A stretch of 64,000 nucleotides of DNA. Origin: Halotalea alkalilenta. GTDB lineage: Bacteria > Pseudomonadota > Gammaproteobacteria > Pseudomonadales > Halomonadaceae. The stretch lies in assembly GCF_001648175.1 (NCBI RefSeq), contig NZ_CP015243.1, positions 2,046,001-2,110,000 of the forward strand, read 5' to 3'. How positions within the stretch are numbered: position 1 is the stretch's first letter; each line of letters starts with the position of its first letter. Under the pieces are notes generated by a model. It worked only from the letters and a program-made list of their open reading frames with translations. It did not search any database and was not told the DNA's origin. Below are positions 33,110 through 42,681 of this stretch, piece after piece. The position numbers and the translations under genes are program-made.

Positions 33110-34849
33110 ATGAACCGGAAACGTACCCCGTTCCTCGAGCCCGCGGCGGAGCGCCTGCCGGGGCTTTCACGCTGGCGTGGGTTGGATACCGCCGGGCGAT
33201 GCTCCGATGTGCTCGCGGGACTGATCACGGCGGCGCTGCTGGTGCCGCAGGGCATGGCCTATGCGGCCCTGGCCGGATTGCCGGCCGAGATGGGGCTCTA
33301 TAGCGCGCTGCTGCCGCTGCTGGTCTATGCGATGTTCGGCACCAGCCGGGTGATCGCGATGGGGCCTATGGCGCTCACCGCGCTGCTGGTCGGCGAAACG
33401 CTGCGTGGCCAGGGCATCCACTCGTCCCAGTTCCCGGCCTGGGCCGGCACCCTGGCGCTGCTGGTAGGCGCCTGGCTGCTGCTGCTCTATGCGCTGCGCC
33501 TCGGGCGGCTGATCGATTTCGTAAGCCCGGCGGTGATGCAGGGATTCACCGCCGCTTCGGCGCTGATGATCGTCATCTCCCAGCTCGCCGGACTGCTCGA
33601 CCTGGCCGGGGGCGAGGGCAATTTCTTCCGCCAGGCCGCAGCGCTGCTCGCCCAATGGGCATCGCTCTCGCTGACGCCTGTGCTGTTCGGCACCGCTGCG
33701 CTTGTGATGCTGGTGATGATCAAGCACTGGCTGGCCCCGCTCCTGCGCATGCTGGGCCTGCCGGCGTCGGTGGCGAGCATCGCCGGGCGCTGCGGGCCGC
33801 TGCTGCTGCTGGTTGCAGCGCTGGTGCTGGTGGCCTGGATGGACTTGCCGCTGGCACGCGTCGGCACGCTTCCCGCTGGCCTGCCAGGGCTGACGCTGCC
33901 TGCGCTCGACCTCGATGCCTTGGGTGCGCTGGCGGCGCCGGCGCTGGGTATTGCGTTGATCAACTACGTCAGTGCCATCTCGGTCGCCCAGACGCTGGCG
34001 GCGCGCCAGCGCGAGCGGCTCTACACTCAGCGTGAGCTCTGGGTGCTGGGGCTTTGCAATTTGTGCGCGGCGCTGAGCCGGGGGTTCCCCGTCACCAGTG
34101 GCCTGGGCAGGGCGGTGGTGAATCTCGAGGCGGGCTCGCGTACCCCATTGTCGTCGCTGTTCGCCGCCATCGCCCTGGCGGCGGTATTGCTCTTCGCGGC
34201 GGGGATCTTCGCCCCGCTGCCCAAGGCGGTGCTCGCTGCGGTCGTGATCCAGGCCGCCTGGCCGCTGCTCGACCTGCGCCCGCTTCGGCGCACCTGGCGC
34301 TACTCGCGCGCCGACGGCGCGGCCTGGCTGGGTGCCTTCGCCGGAGTGCTGGTGTTCGGGGTGATGGAGGGGCTGGCCATCGGGGTCGGGATCGCACTTG
34401 CACTGCTGCTCACCCGCGCCAGTCGTCCCTACATCGATGAGGTCGGGCGCCTGCCGCAGGGTGGCTTTCGCAATCCCGCCCGCTATCCGGTCGAGATTCC
34501 GCCCCATCTGCTGATGGTCCGCCCCGGGGCGGATCTCAACTTCGCCAACATGGGCGCGCTCGAGCGATTCATCAATGCGCACCTGGCCGATCGGGACGGC
34601 GTCTCCGACCTGGTGCTGGTGATGAGCGGAGTGCTCTATATCGACGGTGCCGCGCTCGAGGCGCTGGCGCAGCTCGATCAGCGTCTCGAAGGACAAGGGG
34701 TCACGCTGTGGCTTGCCGAGCTGCGCGCGCCGGTGCGCGACCAGCTCAGCGCGACGCCCTTCCTCGCCAGCCATCGGGAGCGGGTGTTCTTCTCCACCGA
34801 GGATGCCTGGCGGCGGCTCGCCATGCGTGAAGAGGACTTCAGTATCTGA
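33110..34849 (+). CDS. SulP-family anion transporter with STAS domain
   Basis: 579-aa inner-membrane protein. The SulP signature is seen early (DVLAGLITAALLVPQGMAYA), followed by roughly 14 hydrophobic segments, including the conserved GFTAASALMIVISQL and GLGRAVVNLEAGSRTP. A cytoplasmic STAS domain begins near residue 460 (ALERFINAHLADRDGVSDLV, then GVLYIDGAALEAL). SulP proteins carry sulfate, bicarbonate or dicarboxylates; the substrate is not predictable. ATG 33110 sits 13 bp after the HlyU-like stop. Confidence 0.9.
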   Translation: MNRKRTPFLEPAAERLPGLSRWRGLDTAGRCSDVLAGLITAALLVPQGMAYAALAGLPAEMGLYSALLPLLVYAMFGTSRVIAMGPMALTALLVGETLRGQGIHSSQFPAWAGTLALLVGAWLLLLYALRLGRLIDFVSPAVMQGFTAASALMIVISQLAGLLDLAGGEGNFFRQAAALLAQWASLSLTPVLFGTAALVMLVMIKHWLAPLLRMLGLPASVASIAGRCGPLLLLVAALVLVAWMDLPLARVGTLPAGLPGLTLPALDLDALGALAAPALGIALINYVSAISVAQTLAARQRERLYTQRELWVLGLCNLCAALSRGFPVTSGLGRAVVNLEAGSRTPLSSLFAAIALAAVLLFAAGIFAPLPKAVLAAVVIQAAWPLLDLRPLRRTWRYSRADGAAWLGAFAGVLVFGVMEGLAIGVGIALALLLTRASRPYIDEVGRLPQGGFRNPARYPVEIPPHLLMVRPGADLNFANMGALERFINAHLADRDGVSDLVLVMSGVLYIDGAALEALAQLDQRLEGQGVTLWLAELRAPVRDQLSATPFLASHRERVFFSTEDAWRRLAMREEDFSI

Positions 34850-34902
34850 ATCATCCAGTGCGCTGAGGTATACCGTTATCTTCGCTGCTGGTCTCAACCA
34901 CG

Positions 34903-36114
34903 CTATTTCCGGAAGGATAGAATATCCGCCCGGGTAGCTCGGCCAGACTTTACGCCATTGCGCTTGAGCCTAAGAGGAACCACGTTATCCCCAGCTTCGG
35001 GCTGCGCGCTCAGATAGCCAGGGCGCAGGTTGCAAAGCATTTCAATAGTTTCTGGCGGTAGCCCAATCTGGTGCACCAACTCAGCACGCTCAAAGATGCA
35101 GTTATCAACCAAAAGGTGAGCACCGCGCATCATCAGCTTGGGCTGTTCAAACACAAAAGCATCATCGCCTGGCTCGCCTTTCGTCCACTTACGTGCCGAA
35201 CGCCCCTTCCACAGCCTTAACTCGAGTTGTTCATTGAGAAGCGATAAATCACGGCAGCGTACGATCATTGAAGCTACCGAGGCTTTCCAGCGCGGCTTAA
35301 GTGACAGCAGGTTATCTAGCGTCGGCCACACCACCTCTTGAGAGAAGCTTTCAGGCGGCATCAAGAAGGCACTGGCAAAACGGTTGGCCTGAGTTTCTAG
35401 AAGATCGTAAAAATCTTTTTTGGCATATTGCGAGGCTGGTATTTTGGAGTGAAGAACGACATGTCCAAGCTCATGAGCTGCATCGAAACGGTTGCGAATC
35501 GCATTCGCTTTGTCTTCAGCGATAAGCACATACGGTCGGTCATCCAAAACTGAAACATGGGAAACACCGTCCATTTTGACATGTCCCAGCGTTGCACGGG
35601 TGCAAATGATCCCCGCATTCTCCATCACCTGGATGACATTCGGGATAGGGCCCGTACCGAGCTGCCAAACCTCGCGACACTCCCGCGCGATTTCCTCTAT
35701 TTCTTCATCGCTAATCAGCCGGCAATCATCGGCATCTAGTATTGGCACATTGACTTCAGGCCACTCCATCGCATCTTGGAAGAAGTCAGAGATCTCTTGG
35801 AGCCAAGCCAAATACAGTTGGGATCTTTCACGTGCCTGCTTGTGAGCAGCCGCTTGGGAACGGAAAAAATAAGGGCGACGTTTCTCTTCGACTACAGTGG
35901 GCACCGGCCTCAGAAACCACATGCGAGAAACGCCCAACACGCGACATAGGCGATCAAATGACTCAGCCTCAGGCATCTGGAAACCTTTCTCCCAGGCCGA
36001 AACGGTACTGGAAGAGCGCCCAACCTGCTCTCCCAACTCCGCCAGGGTCAGATTGTGGACCGTGCGCAGCTGGCTCAATCGCTGGCCCTGGAAACCCTCA
36101 ACCCCTGTTCTCAT
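34903..36114 (-). CDS. XRE-family regulator fused to ImmA/IrrE metallopeptidase
   Basis: 403-aa protein. Residues about 10-65 are an HTH_3 domain (LSQLRTVHNLTLAELGEQVG, then SSSTVSAWEKGFQMPE). The central region holds a DUF955 zinc-peptidase motif, DAAHELGHVVLH, with the HExxH core, followed by ETQANRFASAFLMP giving the third ligand area. In the ImmA/IrrE family the peptidase cleaves a partner repressor or acts as a stress-sensing regulator, as in phage ICEBs1 and Deinococcus. The start is one base after the stop of the 227-aa gene, so translation is coupled. The DNA is visibly AT-richer than the flanks, suggesting acquisition. Confidence 0.88.
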   Translation of the reverse strand: MRTGVEGFQGQRLSQLRTVHNLTLAELGEQVGRSSSTVSAWEKGFQMPEAESFDRLCRVLGVSRMWFLRPVPTVVEEKRRPYFFRSQAAAHKQARERSQLYLAWLQEISDFFQDAMEWPEVNVPILDADDCRLISDEEIEEIARECREVWQLGTGPIPNVIQVMENAGIICTRATLGHVKMDGVSHVSVLDDRPYVLIAEDKANAIRNRFDAAHELGHVVLHSKIPASQYAKKDFYDLLETQANRFASAFLMPPESFSQEVVWPTLDNLLSLKPRWKASVASMIVRCRDLSLLNEQLELRLWKGRSARKWTKGEPGDDAFVFEQPKLMMRGAHLLVDNCIFERAELVHQIGLPPETIEMLCNLRPGYLSAQPEAGDNVVPLRLKRNGVKSGRATRADILSFRK

Positions 36115-36115
36115 A

Positions 36116-36799
36116 TCACTCGCTTCCGCCTTCTTCGCTTTGGTCCTCAGACTCGGCGTGGCGCATCCTATCACGCAGGGTCGGGTAGGCAATATCAGGC
36201 AGCTCCTCCTCCTCATCATAGTATTGCCAGAGCTGACCTATCTCTGCCCATAGGTGATACCGTGATTGGTGGTCACTGTAAGGAACTGCGATCACGAAGC
36301 CTAACGGGCTGCTATGGTCTCGCTCAGCCCACTTAGCCGAATATGGCAACAATAAAGCATGAAGTGAGTCATCGTTTGGGCCGAAGGGGGGTACGAAGGG
36401 AGCAAATAAATCAGGATGTTGCTGCTGCAACCATTCGTTTTCTACACCAAGGTCACGGCGAAACTTGGCATTCCGGACTGGAGGAACCCTGTCCACCGTC
36501 ACGATGCTGGTCGTGATCCGAAGAGAACCGGCACGTATAAGCGCGTAGTGACCGCCAGCCGGGCAGGTGGCTCGGTTGATCACCTCGAAGCCCTTACCTT
36601 CCGGTAACCCCAGCAGCGCTTCCTGCACCATGTAGTGGTGGGATTGCGGACCAGGCCCTGCCAAAGGCACCTTCTGATAGGTAGCTTTGAGGTGACGATC
36701 GCTCTTGTTGAACGCCGCCTCGATGCTCTCAAGCACGCTCTGCAGGTGGTGGCGAGGCAGTTCTTGGCAGATGAAACGGCTGATTTCTTCTTGATTCAC
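36116..36799 (-). CDS. Unknown protein coupled to an XRE-ImmA regulator
   Basis: 227-aa soluble protein, no signal or membrane segment. The N-terminal third is helical (MNQEEISRFICQEL, LQSVLESIEAAFNKSD). The middle is a strand-rich part with GGHYALIRAGSLRITTSI and a long VPPFGPNDDSLHALLLPYS stretch, then HLWAEIGQLWQYYDEEEELP and an acidic tail. A single base separates its stop from the ATG of the XRE-ImmA protein. In paired systems of this type the partner is often a toxin, a substrate of the peptidase or a ligand-binding module. I do not recognise the family. Confidence 0.7.
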   Translation of the reverse strand: MNQEEISRFICQELPRHHLQSVLESIEAAFNKSDRHLKATYQKVPLAGPGPQSHHYMVQEALLGLPEGKGFEVINRATCPAGGHYALIRAGSLRITTSIVTVDRVPPVRNAKFRRDLGVENEWLQQQHPDLFAPFVPPFGPNDDSLHALLLPYSAKWAERDHSSPLGFVIAVPYSDHQSRYHLWAEIGQLWQYYDEEEELPDIAYPTLRDRMRHAESEDQSEEGGSE

Positions 36800-36877
36800 A
36801 ACGGTTCCTCAGGTTGCAGGAAACCATTTCTGTAATGCGGATTGTAGATCTATTTTTTCCCGTTATCCAGAAGGTCT

Positions 36878-36907
36878 ATAGCTGAGATAGCCATAGGAGA
36901 TAGCTAT
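36878..36907. promoter_or_regulatory. Direct and inverted repeats upstream of the XRE-ImmA module
   Basis: GAGATAGC occurs at 36884-36891 and 36897-36904, 13 bp apart. ATAGCT (36878-36883) and AGCTAT (36902-36907) form an outer inverted repeat. They lie 80-110 bp upstream of the 227-aa gene and are candidates for autoregulation by the HTH protein. Confidence 0.45.
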
Positions 36908-37083
36908 TATCAGTGGCAGGCTAGCAAGATTTCACTCTTCCTGGCGCCACGGCTGCCCATGCTGAGGATGTCTTGATCACAACACTCGAACCGTAGACCA
37001 AAGGATTATGAGTTCCTCGTTCTCTGACTCTCAGCCGCGGGCTCTCCTCGATTAGCTAGGAGGCTGGGTGAGGCAGCGCTGGC

Positions 37084-37718
37084 TCAGGGCTCGGTCTTGT
37101 CGGGATATTCACACAGGTCTTCGATCACACAGCTGCCGCAGCGCGGTTTGCGCGCGATGCAGGTGTAGCGTCCGTGAAGGATCAGCCAGTGGTGGGCATC
37201 CTGGCGGAACTCCTTGGGCACCACCTTGAGTAGCCGGCGCTCGACTTCTTCGACGTTCTTGCCGGGGGCGAGCTGGGTGCGGTTGGAGACGCGGAAGATG
37301 TGGGTATCGACGGCGATGGTGGGTTCGCCGAAGGCGGTATTGAGGATCACGTTGGCGGTCTTGCGCCCGACCCCGGGCAGGGCTTCGAGCCCCTCGCGGG
37401 TGCGCGGTACTTCACCCTGGTGATCGCGGATCAGCAGCTCGCACATCGCCACCAGGTTCTTTGCCTTGTTGTTGAAAAGCCCCAGGGTCTTGATCTGCGC
37501 CTTGATCTCCTCGAGGCCAAGGTCGAGCATTGCGCGGGGGTATTGGCGAGCGGGAACAGCCGCTTCGTCGCCTTGTTGACGCCGACGTCGGTGGACTGCG
37601 CCGATAGCGCCACGGCCACCAGCAGTTCGAAGGGCGTGGTCCAGTCGAGCTCGGTGGTGGGGTGGGGGTTGGCGGCGCGAAGGCGCTCGAATATCTGGCG
37701 TCGCTTTTGATCGTTCAT
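37084..37718 (-). pseudogene. nth: Endonuclease III, frameshifted
   Basis: Two frames together give a complete Nth, the glycosylase/AP lyase for oxidised pyrimidines. The N-terminal part (from 37718) ends after FPLANTP. The rest continues in another frame from MLDLGLEEIKAQIKTLGLFN with the catalytic Lys in PGVGRKTANV, the Asp in AVDTHIFR and the iron-sulfur cysteines CIARKPRCGSC...C. Adding one base in the run of five G at 37536-37540 restores NTP-x-AML as in E. coli Nth. The cause is either a real slip mutation or a sequencing error in a homopolymer. All key residues survive downstream. Confidence 0.88.
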
Positions 37719-37770
37719 CGCTGTCGCTTCGATACTGCGGGTGATCGGGAAATGCCAGCGGGTGCGGGTT

Positions 37771-38721
37771 TCACGGTGCCGCGCTGTTGGTCAGCGCGAG
37801 CTGTGCCTGGCGTTCGGTATCCAGCGCCCGCTCGAGCTGTCGGCGGGCTTCAGTGATCTCCTGCTCGCCCTGCTGTCGCTGGCTGTGCCGCAGTTGGCGC
37901 TCGGCGAGCCGGCGGCGCTGCTCGGCGGCGCTGAGCGCGATCCTGAGCTGGCGCTGGTGCTGGGCGCGATCGACGCTCGCACCGCTACCGTTGCGGGCCT
38001 CGGCGAGGCGGGCTTCGAGCGCGGCGCGCTCGGGGGCGTCGCCCTCGAGCCTTGCGAGTTTGTGCTCGAGCCGTGCGATGGTGGCGGCCGCACGCGGGTC
38101 GCTCGGTCGAGGAGGCGGCGCAGCCGCGGTCTCGCTCGGCGACGGGGCTTTCGCGGGCAGGCGCCGCTGCAGGCGCTCCAGGCGCCGCGTTTTGGCCGCG
38201 CGCTCTCTTTCGGCGAGCCGTACGCGGCGAGCATCGAAGCGTCGACGCCCGTTGTCGGCACGCAGCGCGAGATAGCGTTCGCGCGCGGCATCACTGCCAG
38301 CATCTTGCCAGCGTGGGTGGGGGCGCATGTCGATGCAGTCGACCGGGCAGGGCGCGACGCAAAGTTCGCAGCCGGTGCATTCCGACTCGAGCACGCCGTG
38401 CATCAGCTTGGCGGCACCGACGATCGCATCGACCGGGCAGGCCTGGATGCACTTGGTGCAGCCGATGCATTCATCTTCGCGAATCACCGCGAGCTGGGGC
38501 GCCTCGGCCGGGCGTTCGAGCGCCCCTTTGGGGCGATCGAGCAGCTGGGCCAGTGCGATCAGGGTGCGTTCGCCACCCGGCGGGCACTTGGTGTGCGCCT
38601 CACCGGTTGCGACCGCCTGCGCGTAAGGGCGGCAGCCCGAGTGGCCGCACTTGCCGCACTGGGTCTGGGGGAGCAGCTGGTCGATCCGCTCGACCAGCGC
38701 TGCTGCGCCGCTCGTCGCCAT
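37771..38721 (-). CDS. rnfB: RnfB/RsxB-like electron transfer ferredoxin
   Basis: 316-aa iron-sulfur protein. The N-terminal part has the four-cysteine Fe-S domain ([10 protein letters not shown], later KCPPGG), then two [4Fe-4S] ferredoxin motifs, [15 protein letters not shown] and [15 protein letters not shown]. The N-terminal membrane helix of Rnf B subunits is missing, and a C-terminal extension of about 150 residues is rich in Arg, Glu, Gln and Ala, coiled-coil-like. ATG 38721 follows the metG stop after one base. No rnfA, C, D, G or E is found beside it, so it may serve another electron-transfer partner. Confidence 0.85.
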   Translation of the reverse strand: MATSGAAALVERIDQLLPQTQCGKCGHSGCRPYAQAVATGEAHTKCPPGGERTLIALAQLLDRPKGALERPAEAPQLAVIREDECIGCTKCIQACPVDAIVGAAKLMHGVLESECTGCELCVAPCPVDCIDMRPHPRWQDAGSDAARERYLALRADNGRRRFDARRVRLAERERAAKTRRLERLQRRLPAKAPSPSETAAAPPPRPSDPRAAATIARLEHKLARLEGDAPERAALEARLAEARNGSGASVDRAQHQRQLRIALSAAEQRRRLAERQLRHSQRQQGEQEITEARRQLERALDTERQAQLALTNSAAP

Positions 38722-38722
38722 C

Positions 38723-40756
38723 TCAGCCGACCCGCTGGCCCGGCACCGCACCGCTGTCCGGGGAGAGCAGATGGAGGCCGTCATCACCGCCCGCGGCCAG
38801 CACCATGCCCTCGGAGACACCAAAGCGCATTTTTCGAGGTGCGAGGTTGGCGACCACCACGGTCAATCGATCGACCAGCGCTTCGGGCGAGTAGTGCTTG
38901 CTGATGCCAGAGAAGACCGTACGGGTCTCACCGCCGAGGTCGAGGGTCAACTTGAGCAGCTTGCTCGAGCCCTCGACGCGTTCCGCGGCGGTGATCCGGG
39001 CGATGCGCAGGTCGATCTTGGCGAACTCATCGATCCCTATCTCGTCGGCGATAGGATTCTGGTCGAGTGCGCTTGGCGTATTGGCCTGGCCGCCCTTGAG
39101 CTTCTGCTCTTCGGCAAGCACTTCCTTGGAGGCTTCGAGCATCGCCTCGACCTTGGCACTGTCGACTCGGGTCATCAACGGCTTGAACTTGTTGATCGGA
39201 TGATCGAGCAGCGCTTCGCGGCGGCTCTCCCAGTCGAGCGAATCGAGGCCGAGGAAAGCTTGGGCATCCTGTGCCAGACGGGGCACGATCGGCGCCAGGT
39301 AGACCACCAGTTGGCGGAACAGATTGAGTCCCAGTGAGCAGACGTCGAGCACCTGCTGCTCGCTTCCCGGCTGCTTGGCCAGCGCCCAGGGAGCCTGTTC
39401 GGCGATGTAGGCATTGGCCTCGTCGGCGAGCTCCATGATCCTGCGCACGCCCCGGGCGAACTCGCGGGCCTCGAATGATTCGGCGATTTCGTCGCCGGCG
39501 GCGACCGCGCGGTCGAGAAGCTCGGTGTCGGGCAACCGGGCAGCAAGGCGGCCGCCTTGCTTGTGCACGAAGCCCGCGCAGCGGCTGGCGATGTTGACCA
39601 CCTTGCCGACCAGGTCGGCGTTCACCCGGGCGGTGAAGTCCTCGAGGTTCAGGTCGAGGTCATCGACGCGTGAGGTCAGCTTGGCGGCGAAGTAGTAGCG
39701 CAGGTACTCGGGATCGAGGAAGCGCGCATAGGTGTCGGCCTTGATGAAGGTGCCGCGGGATTTCGACATCTTCGCACCGTTGACGGTGACGAAGCCGTGG
39801 CAGTGTACGCCCGTGGGCGTACGCAGCCCCGCACCCTCGAGCATCGCCGGCCAGAACAGCGCATGGAAGTAGACGATGTCCTTGCCGATGAAGTGGTGCA
39901 CTTCCGCGTCGGAATCCTTGCGCCAGAACGCATCGAAGTCGATGCCTTCGCGATCGCAGAGGTTCTGGAAGCTCGCCAGGTAGCCGATCGGCGCATCGAG
40001 CCAGACATAGAAGTACTTGCCGGGCGCGTTGGGGATCTCGAAGCCGAAGTAGGGCGCGTCGCGGGAGATGTCCCATTCGTTGAGCCCGGTGTCGAACCAC
40101 TCCTCGAGCTTGTTGGCGATCTGCGGTTGGACGGTGCCGGAGCGCAGCCAGCCGCGCAGGAACTCGCTGAAGTCCGGCAGCTTGAAGAAGTAGTGGGTCG
40201 AACTCTTGATCACCGGCTTGGCGCCGGAGATCGCCGAGACCGGGTCGATCAGGTCGGCCGGGGTGTAGGCTGCGCCGCATACTTCGCAGTTGTCGCCATA
40301 CTGATCCGGTGAGTGGCACTTCGGACAGGTGCCCTTGATGAAACGGTCGGCAAGGAACAGGCCCTTGACCGGGTCGTACATCTGCTCGATGTCTCGGGTG
40401 GCGATGTGCCCGCCCTCCCGCAGGGCGAGGTAGATCGCCTCGCTGTGACGGCGGTTCTCCTCGGAGTGCGTGGAGTGATAGTTGTCGAAAGCGATGCCGA
40501 ACTTGGCGAAGTCCGCCTGGTGGGCCTGCTTGACCTTCTCGATCAGCGCTTCCGGCGTCATCCCCTCCTGCTCGGCGCGCAGCATGATCGCAGTGCCGTG
40601 GGCGTCGTCGGCGCAGACGTAGTAGCAGCTATGTCCCCGGCTCTTCTGGAAGCGCACCCACATGTCGGTCTGCAGATACTCGAGCAGGTGACCGAGATGG
40701 ATATCGCCATTGGCATAGGGCAGGGCGCTGGTGACGAGAAGCTTGCGGGTGGACAT
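38723..40756 (-). CDS. metG: Methionyl-tRNA synthetase
   Basis: 677-aa class I aminoacyl-tRNA synthetase. HLGH at residues 20-23 is the HIGH motif and KMSKSRG is the second ATP-binding motif. The zinc knuckle [17 protein letters not shown] is present, and the C-terminal 110 residues form the EMAP-II-like tRNA-binding domain ([20 protein letters not shown]). The length equals E. coli MetG (677). ATG 40756 is the family start; the longer frame adds an Arg/Pro-rich leader without a ribosome site. It is transcribed with rnfB. Confidence 0.97.
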   Translation of the reverse strand: MSTRKLLVTSALPYANGDIHLGHLLEYLQTDMWVRFQKSRGHSCYYVCADDAHGTAIMLRAEQEGMTPEALIEKVKQAHQADFAKFGIAFDNYHSTHSEENRRHSEAIYLALREGGHIATRDIEQMYDPVKGLFLADRFIKGTCPKCHSPDQYGDNCEVCGAAYTPADLIDPVSAISGAKPVIKSSTHYFFKLPDFSEFLRGWLRSGTVQPQIANKLEEWFDTGLNEWDISRDAPYFGFEIPNAPGKYFYVWLDAPIGYLASFQNLCDREGIDFDAFWRKDSDAEVHHFIGKDIVYFHALFWPAMLEGAGLRTPTGVHCHGFVTVNGAKMSKSRGTFIKADTYARFLDPEYLRYYFAAKLTSRVDDLDLNLEDFTARVNADLVGKVVNIASRCAGFVHKQGGRLAARLPDTELLDRAVAAGDEIAESFEAREFARGVRRIMELADEANAYIAEQAPWALAKQPGSEQQVLDVCSLGLNLFRQLVVYLAPIVPRLAQDAQAFLGLDSLDWESRREALLDHPINKFKPLMTRVDSAKVEAMLEASKEVLAEEQKLKGGQANTPSALDQNPIADEIGIDEFAKIDLRIARITAAERVEGSSKLLKLTLDLGGETRTVFSGISKHYSPEALVDRLTVVVANLAPRKMRFGVSEGMVLAAGGDDGLHLLSPDSGAVPGQRVG

Positions 40757-40941
40757 GGAACCTCGGGAAGGTTGATGAGCGTGGCGGCTGCTCGATGGTG
40801 GAAAGGCGACTGGCTTCCATACCATTGGGCATCGGGAAATTTTGCCATGGATTCTAACGCGAGCGGGATGCGGTGGGGTAATCGCGTTTCGATGGATCGG
40901 TCCCGGCGATCGCTCAGGTCGCCGGGCAGGTGCCCGCAGGG

Positions 40942-41898
40942 TCAGCCTTGTGAGTCGGTGGGCGCGAGAACGTCTGTTTCGATCTGGGCGATCTCCCGCT
41001 CGATGATCGAGCGCATCTTGGGGTCCTTGAGGCTCAACTCGCTCCAGCCGACTTCGAAGGCGATTTGATTGACCGCGAAGGTCTGGAGAATTCGGCAATG
41101 CTCCCTGGCAGAGATCGTATCGAGGGTGAGGTCGTCGCAGACCAGGCCCGAACCTGGACTGCTCAGCGCGATGTGCAGGCTCATCGTCGAATCGAATTGG
41201 CTGAGCTTGAATTCAGAGTCGATGCTGCCAAGCAGCTGTCGCATGATCAGCTCCAGCGTCGACTCCGAACATGAAGGAATGAGAATGTCGGTGAGTTCGA
41301 CCTTCTCGGTGGCGATCTTGGATGCGACCGCCAGATGCAGTCGCTTGATTCGAAGAGGTGCCTTCTGCCACTTGCAGTCATAGGGCGTGGCGCCGGCGGT
41401 GAGGACGATGTCGAGGTTGCCCTGGCGCATGCGCTCGTTGGCGTCCTCGATACCGAGATTGATCAGCTTGATACTGTACGAAATCGGATAGGAGAGTAGC
41501 CGCTTGCCCAGCAGGCAGGCATAGGGTTCGAGCATTGCGCCACTGTAGCCGATGCGGATTTCCTGGTCGGCCTTGCGATACAGCGATGAGAGCTCGCTCT
41601 TGGCTTCGTCGAGGGCGGCCAGGACTCTGCGTGACACCTCGGTCAATGGCAGCAGGTGAGGCATCGGGTAGTAGTGCCCCTGTTTGCGGTAGTAGAGGTT
41701 CTCTCCAAGAAACTCCTCGATCTCCTTGATCGTTTTGGACACATTGGCGGTGGTCATGTTCAGGCTTTCCGCAGCGCCGCTCACCGTCTTGCGTTCGTTC
41801 AGGGCATTGAGTATGCGCATATGCTTGAGTGTCATTCGGCGGTCGATGTAATTAGTGCAAAGCCGAGCGAATGAAGGGTCTGTCAAGTTGTGGTGCAT
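40942..41898 (-). CDS. LysR-type transcriptional regulator
   Basis: 318-aa LTTR. The winged HTH is at about residues 20-80 ([20 protein letters not shown], then [20 protein letters not shown]), and a substrate-binding-protein-like co-inducer domain follows ([12 protein letters not shown]). ATG 41898 is chosen because AGGAGG lies six bases upstream; an ATG eight codons earlier has none. Its neighbours are metG and the pilus operon, and a 9-bp inverted repeat lies 30 bp upstream of its start. Target genes unknown; the divergent pilus operon is a candidate. Confidence 0.88.
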   Translation of the reverse strand: MHHNLTDPSFARLCTNYIDRRMTLKHMRILNALNERKTVSGAAESLNMTTANVSKTIKEIEEFLGENLYYRKQGHYYPMPHLLPLTEVSRRVLAALDEAKSELSSLYRKADQEIRIGYSGAMLEPYACLLGKRLLSYPISYSIKLINLGIEDANERMRQGNLDIVLTAGATPYDCKWQKAPLRIKRLHLAVASKIATEKVELTDILIPSCSESTLELIMRQLLGSIDSEFKLSQFDSTMSLHIALSSPGSGLVCDDLTLDTISAREHCRILQTFAVNQIAFEVGWSELSLKDPKMRSIIEREIAQIETDVLAPTDSQG

Positions 41899-41927
41899 GC
41901 GCGCCTCCTGGTCCATAGTCATTAAAT

Positions 41928-41959
41928 AAACGATTGCTTCACAAGTATGTCAATCGTTT
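41928..41959. promoter_or_regulatory. 9-bp inverted repeat upstream of the LysR gene
   Basis: AAACGATTG (41928-41936) and CAATCGTTT (41951-41959) are perfect complements around a 14-nt spacer. The position, 30-60 bp before the LysR start, fits an autoregulatory binding site. Confidence 0.5.
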
Positions 41960-42021
41960 CCATTCGATAACAATGATAAATAAATAAAAATCAAAAAATC
42001 GGTGTCTGCGCAGCGGTAAGA

Positions 42022-42036
42022 TGAGAATCGTTTTCA
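42022..42036. promoter_or_regulatory. Possible Fur box
   Basis: TGAGAATCGTTTTCA matches the 7-1-7 Fur consensus TGATAATnATTATCA at 11 of the 14 non-central positions. The first clear gene downstream is the pilus operon 640 bp away, so its target is uncertain. Confidence 0.4.
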
Positions 42037-42681
42037 ACTACCTGGTGGCCTCATCGTTGTGGTAGTGTTTTCGATGATTAGCCATCTTTTTTGTATGGAT
42101 ATAAAACGAAGCGAGCTAAACCTTCCGGCATTGTTTGGGCAGAGCCGGATAAGCGTCCGTGCGAGAGTGCTTGCTGTGGGAGAGGGCACGACTGATCTAC
42201 TGACTTGCCTTTTTTCAGTGGGTTGGCGCTGTTGCTGGCGGCGTTTTGGCGGTGCGGGGGAGGTGCTGTATCCTTTCAGCTGTTCAACTTGAACGCTTTT
42301 GAGCGAGGCGACAAACAGTCCTGTTCGTAAAATAACGGAGATAGGGATGAAACATTTTAGAACCAATTGAATTTGGATTGAGAGGTTGAGATTTGTTAAT
42401 CAAAAGTTGATGGCGGGTACCAAGGTGCATTATTTTTCATAATAAAAAGGTTTTTTTCTGTAACGCTTGCGGTTACGGTGGCCTTACTGAGCATGTGCCA
42501 AAAGGTCCCGGACACCTGCCATGGTGTATCTTTGATCAGTAGGGTTCTATTGTATTAGTTGGGGCTTAATTCCCCTGGGACTTATGCTTTATTTGTCTTC
42601 TTTATAACTTTAGTTTTTTGCTGGCGACATTACTCATTCACTTTCCATACGCCCATCGGGCGGTGGCAGGGAGTGCTTATC

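Larger units (their letters stand above)
41899..42681. other. AT-rich region between LysR regulator and pilus operon
   Basis: About 780 bp with much lower GC than the flanks. It holds a 9-bp inverted repeat (41928-41959), a Fur-box-like palindrome (42022-42036) and a tiny frame MKHFRTN at 42347 behind GGAGATAGGG, which may be the start of a lost gene or a leader peptide. Longer frames on both strands lack domain or ribosome-site support. Confidence 0.6.

Noticed and set aside
33167..34897. Leftward frame of 576 codons over the SulP gene
   Set aside because: Shadow of a membrane protein gene; dominated by Gln, Arg, His and Gly.
42034..42366. Opposing short frames in the AT-rich leader (77 and 110 codons)
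   Set aside because: Both overlap each other, have no ribosome site with a sensible start, and show no recognisable domain. Remnants cannot be excluded.
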